64,000 bases of DNA from Bacteroidales bacterium. Lineage in GTDB: Bacteria > Bacteroidota > Bacteroidia > Bacteroidales > Muribaculaceae. Position 1 is the first letter of the stretch; every line of letters begins with the position of its first letter. Location of the stretch: positions 1-64,000 of the forward strand of contig CAJTFH010000008.1 in the NCBI GenBank assembly GCA_910575545.1. The letters are read 5' to 3'. A model generated the notes under the pieces. That model was not told the DNA's origin. It made no database searches and worked only from the letters and a program-made list of their open reading frames with translations. A program made the translations under genes and the position numbers. Positions 35,681 through 43,523 of the stretch are shown in pieces.

Positions 35681-37966
35681 TTAATTTTCGTTGCTGAGCG
35701 AGTAGGGTGCGTCTTCGGGCATGATACCGCGGTTGGTATTGGGGGTATCCGACATGTTGTACTTGATTTTCGCGCCATTGGTAAGTGTGGCGTAGTCAAG
35801 ATAGTTGTGGTTGTATTTCTTGCCGTTGACGCTCATTTCTTTGACGTAGCAGTTCTGTGTAGAGGGCTTGTCGGCTTTGATTTCTACTTCTTTGCCATTC
35901 TTGAGGTTGATGTTAACCTTGTTGAAGATCGGTGCTCCGAGGGCATACTGGCTCGATGCGGGGCATACGGGGTAGAAGCCGAGGGCTGAGAATACATACC
36001 AGGCCGAGGTCTGACCGTTGTCTTCATCGCCGCAATAGCCGTCGGGGGTAGCGCTGTAGAGCTTGTCGATGGTCTTGCGCGACCAGTACTGTGCCTTCCA
36101 GGGCTCGCCTGCATAATTGTAGAGGAATATCATGTGCTGGATGGGCTGGTTGCCGTGGGCGTAGTTGCCCATGTCGGCAATCTGCATCTCGCGGATTTCG
36201 TGAATGGTGCCACCGTAGTAGCTGTCGTCGAATACGGGCGGAAGCTCGAATACTTTGTCGAGCTGCGCGGTGAAGTTTTTGTTGCCGCCCATCAGATTGA
36301 TAAGGCCCTGGACGTCGTGGAACACCGACCACGAGTAGTGCAAGCTGTTGCCTTCGGTGAAGGCGTCGCCCCACTTGAACGGGTTGAACGGAGTCTGGAA
36401 CTTGCCGTCCTTGTTTTTGCCGCGCATGAGCTTGTTTTCCGGATCGTAAACATTGCGGTAGTTGAGCGCGCGGTTTTTATAGAGATCTATTTCTTCTGCA
36501 GGACGTCCGAGCTTCTTCGCCACCTGATAGATACACCAGTCGTCGTAGGCATATTCGAGGGTGCGGGCTACGTTTTCGTTGATGTTGACATCGTAGGGCA
36601 CATAGCCGAGTTCGTTGTAGTATTCGTGGCCGTAGCGACCCGACGAGCCTACATGCGGATGTACGTTGTTTGCTCCGTGTACCATAGCTGCGAAGTATTC
36701 TTCTTCGTTGCCGGGAGTGCCGATACCTTTGAGTAGAGCGTCGGCAACTACTGATGCCGAGTTATTGCCTACCATACAGCCGCGGTGACCGGGACTGGAC
36801 CATTCGGGGAAGAAGCCGCTTTCGCGCGAGAAGCTGAGCCACCCGTCCTGTATTTTGGCTGCTTCGTCGGGCCAGAGGAGATTGACCAGCGGGAAGAGTG
36901 CACGGAAGGTATCCCAGAAACCGGTGCCGGTATAGAAATAGCCGTCTTCGATTTTACCGTTGTTGGGGCTGTAGTGGACGGTGCGCCCGTCGGCAGTCAC
37001 TTCGTGCATCTTGTGCGGGAAAAGTACGGTACGGTAGAGGCATGAATAGAATGTGCGGAGCTCGTCGAGGTTGCCGTCTTCTACATCGATGACACCGAGA
37101 ACTTCGTTCCAGCGGTCTTTGGCTTCATCGCGGGTCTGGTCGAACGACTTGCCGTCGAGTTCTTTGAAGTTCTGGTAAGCCTGGTCGAGACTTATGAAGG
37201 ATGTGGCTACTTTAGCGCCGACCTTTTCTTTATGGGCGGTCTTGAAACCTACGACAGCACCTGTGTGGTTGCCGTCGAGTTCGGTCTTGCCGTTCTGGAT
37301 TTCATTGTTCTCCCATACGTTGCTGCTGTCGAAGGGCTTGTCGAATTTGATTACGAAGTAGTTGCGGAAGTTTCGGGTAACGCCGCCGCTGTTGCGGGTG
37401 GAATATCCGACTACGGTCTGTTCTTCCGGAATTACCTTAATCCAGGAGCCGCGGTCGTAGGCGTCGACAATTACATAGCTCTTGTCGCTGTCGGGGAAGG
37501 TAAACTGAAAGTAGGCGCAGCGGTCGGTCGGAGTGAATTCGGTTGTCACGTCGTAGTCGGCCAGATATACGCTGTAGTAGTAAGGGCGTGCGTCTTCGGC
37601 TTTATGCGAGAACCACGAGGCGCGTCGGTCTTCGTCGATAACAATATCGCCGGTAATGGGCATAAGAGAGAATTGTCCGAAGTCGTTGATCCAGGGGCTG
37701 GGACGGTGAGTCTGCTTGAAACCGCGTATTTTTTCGGCGTTGTAGACATACGACCATCCGTCGCCCATCTTTCCGGTCTGCGGTATCCACTGGTTCATGC
37801 CCCAGGGAAGAGCTACGGAAGGCACGGTGTTGCCGTTTGAAAGTGAAATTTTGGAGTCGGTGCCCATGAGCGGGTTGACGTAGTCGACGGGTGATGATAC
37901 CGCCGCGGCGTTGGCGGCCATCATGATGGCGGTGCATGCCGTAAGGATTACTTTAGCTTCTTTCAT
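35681..37966 (-). CDS. GH92 alpha-mannosidase (GH92-C), first gene of the operon
   Basis: The signal peptide (about 1-22) leads to YVNPLMGTDSKISLSNGNTVPS, which lacks the usual GxGHxxPG start and resembles the more distant GH92 branch. This is also reflected in GFKQTHRPSPWINDFGQF in place of the HTHLSGTG block. The catalytic regions remain: HGNQPIQHM and GDEDNGQTSAWYVF. In HGNQP, Gln replaces the Glu seen in the other GH92 proteins of the window. A Gln at the acid site has been reported for mannose-6-phosphate-type GH92 enzymes, so activity on phosphomannan is a reasonable hypothesis. The ATG at 37966 follows an untranslated region without further genes. Confidence 0.93.
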   Translation of the reverse strand: MKEAKVILTACTAIMMAANAAAVSSPVDYVNPLMGTDSKISLSNGNTVPSVALPWGMNQWIPQTGKMGDGWSYVYNAEKIRGFKQTHRPSPWINDFGQFSLMPITGDIVIDEDRRASWFSHKAEDARPYYYSVYLADYDVTTEFTPTDRCAYFQFTFPDSDKSYVIVDAYDRGSWIKVIPEEQTVVGYSTRNSGGVTRNFRNYFVIKFDKPFDSSNVWENNEIQNGKTELDGNHTGAVVGFKTAHKEKVGAKVATSFISLDQAYQNFKELDGKSFDQTRDEAKDRWNEVLGVIDVEDGNLDELRTFYSCLYRTVLFPHKMHEVTADGRTVHYSPNNGKIEDGYFYTGTGFWDTFRALFPLVNLLWPDEAAKIQDGWLSFSRESGFFPEWSSPGHRGCMVGNNSASVVADALLKGIGTPGNEEEYFAAMVHGANNVHPHVGSSGRYGHEYYNELGYVPYDVNINENVARTLEYAYDDWCIYQVAKKLGRPAEEIDLYKNRALNYRNVYDPENKLMRGKNKDGKFQTPFNPFKWGDAFTEGNSLHYSWSVFHDVQGLINLMGGNKNFTAQLDKVFELPPVFDDSYYGGTIHEIREMQIADMGNYAHGNQPIQHMIFLYNYAGEPWKAQYWSRKTIDKLYSATPDGYCGDEDNGQTSAWYVFSALGFYPVCPASSQYALGAPIFNKVNINLKNGKEVEIKADKPSTQNCYVKEMSVNGKKYNHNYLDYATLTNGAKIKYNMSDTPNTNRGIMPEDAPYSLSNEN

Positions 37967-38300
37967 GCTGAGCTGATAATGTCGGTATGGTTATAATTAT
38001 TCTACTGCGAATTTAGATTCTATTTGTCACTGAGCGGTACTGTATGGCGCAAATGTGGTTATGAATATTGCAATATGGAGCGCTGACAGTGCTTTTGTCA
38101 TTTTTTATGAATGATTGGTCGGGATTCTGCAATACGTCGGTATAAGCCTCAATGAAGATTCAAGAACGAAGTGCAAAATTTCGCTCTGAATAGCCCGACA
38201 AATTTTGACGTTCGAGACTTGATGGCGGATTGGGGGATGGGGCTTCATAAAGCCACAGCCCCTCCCCCAATCCGATATTAAGTCGCGCCAAGGATTAGTT
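37967..38300. other. Intergenic region: GH92 operon promoter zone and border of the IS30 remnant
   Basis: No gene is seen. 37967-38138 should carry the promoter of the GH92 operon; on the minus strand TAAATTCG near 38020 is a weak -7 candidate. A 16-bp repeat ggtataagcctcaatg begins at 38139. The following 140 bases include gaacgaagtgcaaaattt, which resembles a diverged IS30 end, and a gcggattgggg/ccccaatccg stem (about 38225-38275). Confidence 0.5.
38139..38154. repeat. 16-bp direct repeat, left copy
   Basis: ggtataagcctcaatg is repeated exactly at 39156-39171, with the IS30 remnant between. The right copy overlaps the last codons of the HTCS gene. Confidence 0.8.
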
Positions 38301-39149
38301 TCAACTGACAATACAAAAAAAGGAGACCTAAGTCTCCCTGAGATTAACTAATTTTGTATTGCAGTATGTATCATCAATTAACCTCGCAGCAAAGGTCGCA
38401 AATTTTCGCCTTACTGCAAAGAAAGACCCCGAGAAAAGATATCGCCTCTATTGTGGGGTGCAGTCAATCAACACTCAGCCGGGAAATAAGCCGCAACTCG
38501 ACAGAGAAAGGCAACTATCTGTGGGACAAGGCTCATGACAAGGCGATGGAACGCAGAAAACGAATCACGGCCAAACGCACGAACCACAAAAGTCAGGAAC
38601 ATCCCCGGGAGGGTAAGTATCCATGAACGCCCCGCGGAAGCCGATGGAAAACGGTTCGGATACTGGGAGATGGACACCATCGTGGGCAAAGACGGCAAGG
38701 GTGCCATCGTCACTCTTACGGAAAGATGCACGAATATGGTGCTAATGGAAAGACTGCCTCTAGGCAAACATCCCGAACCTCTGGCCAAAGTTGTAATCAG
38801 ACTCCTGTTCCCTTACAGACACACTGTTCGGTCAATCACCACGGACAACGGATCCGAATTCTGCTGTCACCGGATGATTTCAACGGCTTTGGCTCCAAAG
38901 GGTTCCGGGAACCCCAATCTTGTGTTTTTCGCGGACTCATACTCTTCATGGCAGAAAGGTGCCATTGAGAATGCGAACAAGCTCATTAGGCAATATATTC
39001 CAAAAGGGACAGATTTTTCGGTTCTGTCGGATCCCTTCATCCGCAAAATCCAGCACAAAATAAACCGAAGACCTCGCAAAAAACTAAATTTCGATTCTCC
39101 TAAAAATGTTTTCTTTCGTCAAATAGCTAATTTTGCACTTGCCAGTTGA
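38301..39149 (+). mobile_element. IS30-family element remnant
   Basis: The left end TCAACTGACAATACAAAA (38301-38318) and the right end, which on the opposite strand reads TCAACTGGCAAGTGCAAAA (39149-39131), are imperfect inverted repeats. They border a broken IS30-type transposase. The whole 38155-39155 block is flanked by a 16-bp direct repeat, longer than the 2-3 bp typical of IS30 targets, so its history is probably more complex than one insertion. Confidence 0.75.
38354..39149 (+). pseudogene. IS30-family transposase, internally deleted and frameshifted
   Basis: The first frame (38354-38626; real start perhaps 38369, MYHQLTSQQRSQIF) has the IS30 HTH: RKDIASIVGCSQSTLSREI. The second frame, open from 38535, continues as IPGRVSIHERPAEADGKRFG, then YWEMDTIVG (first Asp), ITTDNGSEF (second Asp) and KGAIENANKLIRQYIPKG (Glu). 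The middle region between the HTH and IPGRVSI, normally about 80-100 residues, is missing, and the two halves are out of frame. The element cannot move by itself. Confidence 0.85.
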
Positions 39150-39155
39150 GAGTAG

Positions 39156-39171
39156 GGTATAAGCCTCAATG
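39156..39171. repeat. 16-bp direct repeat, right copy
   Basis: Exact copy of 38139-38154. It spans the stop and last codon of the HTCS gene, so the left copy may derive from the original 3' flank of that gene. Confidence 0.8.
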
Positions 39172-42100
39172 CTTCGAACTTCGGTATTCTTTCGGTGTCA
39201 TACCGTAAATTTTCTTGAAGTCGGAGTAGAACACCGTCTTGTTGTTCATTCCTATCCGGTATATGATTTCCTGGATGGTGAGGTCGGTGGTGAGGATGAG
39301 ATTGGCGGCGTATGAATAGCGGCATTTTTTGACGAATTCGCCGGGAGTATAGGGCGTATATTTTTTGAAGCGGCGGTAGAGTGTGCGTATGTCGGTACCT
39401 GTGGCTTCGGCCAGCCCCGCCGGCGAGAGTTTGTTTTCATTATCGATGTTTTCGCTGATGTGGCGGCGGATGGTGTCGAAGAATTGTTTTCCCTCGTTGG
39501 GAATTTTCAAGCCGGCTTCTACAGTTACGGCGCTTTCCGACGATAGATAGTAGTCTTTGTTGGCTTTCTTGCGTTGAATCAGACGGCCAACGATGGTCAG
39601 AAGCATGTCGGCGTTGAAATTCTTGGTAAGATAAGCATCGGCTCCGGCATTGTAGCCTTCGATTTTGTCCTGCTCGGAGATCTTGGCCGAGAGCACGATT
39701 ACAGGCAGTACGCGGGTGTATTTATTTGCACGGATGTATTTTATGAAGTCAAGACCGCTTTCTCCGGGCATCATTATGTCGGTAATGATAAGCGCGGGTA
39801 TCTGGCGTTCGATAAATTCACGAGCCTCGCCGGAGTTTGACGCAAAGCTCACTACATAGTCTTTCGACAGGATTTCTGACAGAATCCAGCAGATATCAGG
39901 GTTGTCGTCGACTACCAGGATTTGCGGTTTGTCGGTGAGTTGATTTTCACCGGCTGATTGTTTTGCCATGAAGCCAATTTCCTTTTCGTCGTCGGTATTG
40001 ACTGTCATTTGTGGAAGGGTGACGGTGAAGCAGGTGAATTGGCCTTCGACACTTTCTACTTTTATGTCGCCGCCCAGTTTGACTGTCATCTCATGGCAGA
40101 TAAACAATCCCATCCCATGGCGCGAAGCCATTTCGCGGTATCCGTTGGTGTCGACGTTGTTGAAGACGGCGAATTTGTTGAACAGCAGTTTGCGATCCTC
40201 TTCCGATATACCTTGGCCGGTGTTGTATACGGAGATTTCAAGACTGTCGTTTGATGTTAAATTTGTGCTCAGACGTATCTCTCCGCCTATAGGCGTGTAT
40301 TTAAAGGCGTTGGACATCAGATTGTTGAGGATTTTATTAAGGCACGAAATGTTGGTGTTCCATACCAGTTCGGGCTGTTCCATTCTGATGGTGAAGATGA
40401 TATCGTTCCGGCGGGCAATTTCTTCGTATCCGTGTACGCAGCTCTGTATTATATTTTCGATAGTAAAAGGCTGAACTTTAAGGTTTATCAGCCCATCGCC
40501 GTCCATATATCTGACGTCGAGTATTTCTTGCACCAGTTCGTTGAGGTGCAGGGTGTTTTTGCTGAGTATGTCGACGTAAGGCTTCATTTTCGCGTCTTTG
40601 TTCTCGGCTGCGAGTTTTTTTAGCGAGTCGCTTACGTTCATGATCATTGTCAGAGGCGTGCAGAATTCGTGGGTTATGTTGGAGAAGAACTCTTTACGGT
40701 CGGCGAAGAGCTGTTCCTGTTCCTTTGCATAGAGTTGGAGTTTGAGCTCTCGCCGCTTGTTGGTGTAAATCTGGCGGGAGCGGTGTACTATGCCAAGTAT
40801 CAGAAGTATAAAAGCCAGAATATAAAGGCTGTAGCTTTGCCATGTGGCATACCATGCGGGCCTAATGTCAAGGGGGAGCATGAATGCTTTTGTAGGAGTG
40901 CGTTCGCCGTCTGTTTCGCAGCGCACATGCAATTTGTACTTCCCTGATTGAAGATTGGTAAATGTCACCGACGGATTGGTTCCGAGGTTGACCCATTCGT
41001 CGCTGAGACCCTCGAGCTTATACCAGTAGTTGATGAAGTCGCCCGAGATGTAGTCGATGGCGGCGAACGAAATGTTTATTACGTCGTCGCCATCGCTGAA
41101 CACGAGTCCGTTTGTAAGATAGTCGTCCTGTGGAGTGCGTTCGATACCGTTGACTCTCAGGCCGGAGAATACAATGTCGATAGGCGAGCCGTCGCTGTTG
41201 ACGGTATTATTGCTCCGGGCGTTTATACATACTATGCCGTTGAGAGCACCGAAAATAATGTCGCCGTTCTTTGGTGAGCGATAACCCGAGTTGTCGCAGA
41301 ACTCGTTGATATCGCCTGCGATACCGCTGGTATTATGGAGACTCGACGTGCTGTAGTTGTATCGCGACAGTCCTTTGTTGGTACTGAGCCATACATCGCC
41401 GTTGTCGGCGGGAATGATTGAGTGTACCATGTCGTTGGGCATACCGTCCTTGACAGTAAGGAATTTAGTAAGCACGGCTTTTTCCGGATTACGGCAGTCG
41501 ACTATGCCGCCTCCGATGCTCGATCCGAAGTAGAGAGTGCCGTCGCCCGAATAGGCCAGGCTTATGATATCGCCAAGTCCGGGCAGTGAATTGTTGATGC
41601 TCGATAATGGCTCGCAACTGCAGGTTTCAATATCGAAGCGTATGATGCCTATACCGCCGCGGCAGCCTATGTACAGGCTGTGGTGGCCGTCGAATGCCAG
41701 GGTGTATATTTCATCGCAGATGTTCTTGCCTCTTCGGAATGTGTAGTTTTTGGTACTGAGCACCTTGTCGTTGCCATTTGTTACGAGTTTTATAAGTCCG
41801 CGCGTAGTGGATGCTAACCACAGCAATGAGTCCCCCGCCTCATAGAAGTCGTGGATTTGGACTATATCCGGATGTATAAGGTTGTGTATTTCGCACGATT
41901 GTCCGTCCATATACGATATTCCCGGGCCCGCGCCGGCTATCCATATTCGCCCGGGCTTTATATTGCTTTCTTTGATGGCGAACACCTGATTTGTGGTAAG
42001 GTCGCCAGGGGCGCCGGGATGCTTGCCCAGACATCTTATTCGCTCAGCAGGGATATCTCCCTCTGATGACAAGGTTGGATAGTCGTCGAGTATGTACAGT

Positions 42101-43257
42101 CCATCCCCCTTGGTGCCGATCCACAGATTGTTGCGTGAATCGGTGAAGAATGTGCGGATGGGTTTGGTGAGGTCGGGCAACTGGCTTGAATGTATCGATT
42201 TGTAACGCGAGTTGATATCACACAGTTTATATAGGCCGCGCCCGTCAGTGGCTATCCAGACTAATGGCTGACGATTGTCGTGAAGCAGACTGAATACACC
42301 TGCGGTATATATCATCTCTGCTTCGTATGCATTGTCATCATGCAGACGTAAAAGACCACTGTCGAAAAAACCTATTATTATGTCATTGCCATACTGTTCA
42401 ATTCCTGCTATTCTTCCCGATTTGGCTATTTCGGCCTTGAGATTTCGTATTAGTCTTACATTGTTGGAAATCTCGTCGTGATAGATGAGGTCGCCCTTAT
42501 CAGTTACTATATAGAATCCGCGCGTTGATGCGAATACATCTACGATCTTATCTTCGCATATCTTAGATTTCTGCCAGGTGAATTTTGCCTGCTGAGGTTT
42601 GTAGCCATTTGAAAAATCAAAGTGAACTTTGTAGGCATGATTACCCGACGGAAAGAGCCATAGCGTATTGTTGCCTCCCATGAATCCCCGGCAATATGAT
42701 AGTTTTTCGACCCATGCCGGCTGATTGTGTGAATGGAATATCTTAGCTTCGGGGTCGTAGTACATAAACTTGTTTTCGGGTGAAAGCGCGAAAGCATGGC
42801 CTAAGGTATCGCATACCAGGGTATGTCGTACGCCTTTGATCGCTTCATAGTGTTCAATAGCGCAGAGCTTGTCAGTAGAGAACTTATCAAGACCCATGGT
42901 CGTCAATACCCACAGATTGCCCTTCTGGGCCTTATGAAGTTTGGTTATAACGTTTCCGGTAAGGGAAGATCTGTTACCTATCTCGTGACGGAACACGCGT
43001 ATATTCTTGCCGTCATATCGATTCAGACCGTCGTATGTTCCAAGCCAGAGGAAACCTTTGTCGTCTTGTTCCATAGTCATCACGGAATTATTCGACAACG
43101 ACTCTATATTCGAGGCACGGTGGATGTCGGGAGCAGCCGCTGATATATTTTGCGACAGCGTCAATAATAATGTCAGGCTGGATAGCAGCGTCCGTGCGGT
43201 CGCGAATAATGAGGCGGCTTTGGTTTGGATTAACTTGAAATTGATAGTATTTTTCAT
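39166..43257 (-). CDS. Hybrid two-component system regulator of the mannan PUL (HTCS)
   Basis: The fusion regulator is about 1363 residues from ATG 43257 (MKNTINFK); ATG 43278 adds seven. It has a signal peptide, a periplasmic propeller sensor with blades such as FLWLGTYDGLNRYDG, a Y_Y_Y domain (YWYKLEGLSDEW) and a membrane helix (YILAFILLILGIV). The kinase, receiver (Asp1167 in LIITDIMMPG) and C-terminal AraC HTH (IQEIIYRIGMNNKTVFYSDF) follow; numbering is from 43278. The kinase box is HEFCTP (His870) rather than HELRTP, and the ATP G1 box is NTGQGI rather than DxGxG, both non-canonical. It is divergent from the GH38-SusCD operon, which it should activate on sensing a mannosaccharide. Confidence 0.93.
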   Translation of the reverse strand: MKNTINFKLIQTKAASLFATARTLLSSLTLLLTLSQNISAAAPDIHRASNIESLSNNSVMTMEQDDKGFLWLGTYDGLNRYDGKNIRVFRHEIGNRSSLTGNVITKLHKAQKGNLWVLTTMGLDKFSTDKLCAIEHYEAIKGVRHTLVCDTLGHAFALSPENKFMYYDPEAKIFHSHNQPAWVEKLSYCRGFMGGNNTLWLFPSGNHAYKVHFDFSNGYKPQQAKFTWQKSKICEDKIVDVFASTRGFYIVTDKGDLIYHDEISNNVRLIRNLKAEIAKSGRIAGIEQYGNDIIIGFFDSGLLRLHDDNAYEAEMIYTAGVFSLLHDNRQPLVWIATDGRGLYKLCDINSRYKSIHSSQLPDLTKPIRTFFTDSRNNLWIGTKGDGLYILDDYPTLSSEGDIPAERIRCLGKHPGAPGDLTTNQVFAIKESNIKPGRIWIAGAGPGISYMDGQSCEIHNLIHPDIVQIHDFYEAGDSLLWLASTTRGLIKLVTNGNDKVLSTKNYTFRRGKNICDEIYTLAFDGHHSLYIGCRGGIGIIRFDIETCSCEPLSSINNSLPGLGDIISLAYSGDGTLYFGSSIGGGIVDCRNPEKAVLTKFLTVKDGMPNDMVHSIIPADNGDVWLSTNKGLSRYNYSTSSLHNTSGIAGDINEFCDNSGYRSPKNGDIIFGALNGIVCINARSNNTVNSDGSPIDIVFSGLRVNGIERTPQDDYLTNGLVFSDGDDVINISFAAIDYISGDFINYWYKLEGLSDEWVNLGTNPSVTFTNLQSGKYKLHVRCETDGERTPTKAFMLPLDIRPAWYATWQSYSLYILAFILLILGIVHRSRQIYTNKRRELKLQLYAKEQEQLFADRKEFFSNITHEFCTPLTMIMNVSDSLKKLAAENKDAKMKPYVDILSKNTLHLNELVQEILDVRYMDGDGLINLKVQPFTIENIIQSCVHGYEEIARRNDIIFTIRMEQPELVWNTNISCLNKILNNLMSNAFKYTPIGGEIRLSTNLTSNDSLEISVYNTGQGISEEDRKLLFNKFAVFNNVDTNGYREMASRHGMGLFICHEMTVKLGGDIKVESVEGQFTCFTVTLPQMTVNTDDEKEIGFMAKQSAGENQLTDKPQILVVDDNPDICWILSEILSKDYVVSFASNSGEAREFIERQIPALIITDIMMPGESGLDFIKYIRANKYTRVLPVIVLSAKISEQDKIEGYNAGADAYLTKNFNADMLLTIVGRLIQRKKANKDYYLSSESAVTVEAGLKIPNEGKQFFDTIRRHISENIDNENKLSPAGLAEATGTDIRTLYRRFKKYTPYTPGEFVKKCRYSYAANLILTTDLTIQEIIYRIGMNNKTVFYSDFKKIYGMTPKEYRSSKH

Positions 43258-43280
43258 GGCAATGTCGTATCTTGACAATG

Positions 43281-43321
43281 CAAAATTAGTGAAATTTTTC
43301 TATTTTGTCAATATACAGTAA
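43281..43321 (-). promoter_or_regulatory. Promoter of the mannan HTCS gene
   Basis: On the minus strand TAATTTTG (43288-43281) is a consensus -7 element and TTG at 43321-43319 lies 20 bases further upstream. It is 23 bases ahead of ATG 43257, which favours that start over 43278. Confidence 0.65.
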
Positions 43322-43409
43322 TAAGTATACAATACATCCTCGCAAAAAAAAACACTACAAGTTTTATTCATATTTTGTGACAAATTAGCACTGACGAGTG
43401 GTGATGAAC

Positions 43410-43453
43410 CATTTTGGCACAAACCAATAACCTTATGACGTCATTTTGCCACA
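43410..43453 (+). promoter_or_regulatory. Paired CATTTTGsCACA repeats upstream of the GH38 gene
   Basis: CATTTTGGCACA (43410-43421) and CATTTTGCCACA (43442-43453) are the same 12-mer with one change, 32 bases apart start to start. That is close to three helical turns. They lie about 70-115 bases ahead of the GH38 ATG, in the divergent HTCS/GH38 region, where the AraC-type HTCS would bind as a dimer. The weak -7 TAATTTTA follows near 43472. Confidence 0.5.
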
Positions 43454-43523
43454 CTATATCTACTATAAACTGTAATTTTACACCATCATAAGTTAACCAA
43501 TAAAAGACCTCTCGCCCGAAACC

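Noticed and set aside
33816-35684. Long plus-strand frames opposite GH92-B
   Set aside because: Gly/Val/Glu-rich antisense translations of a conserved glycosidase; GC-rich codon bias explains their length.
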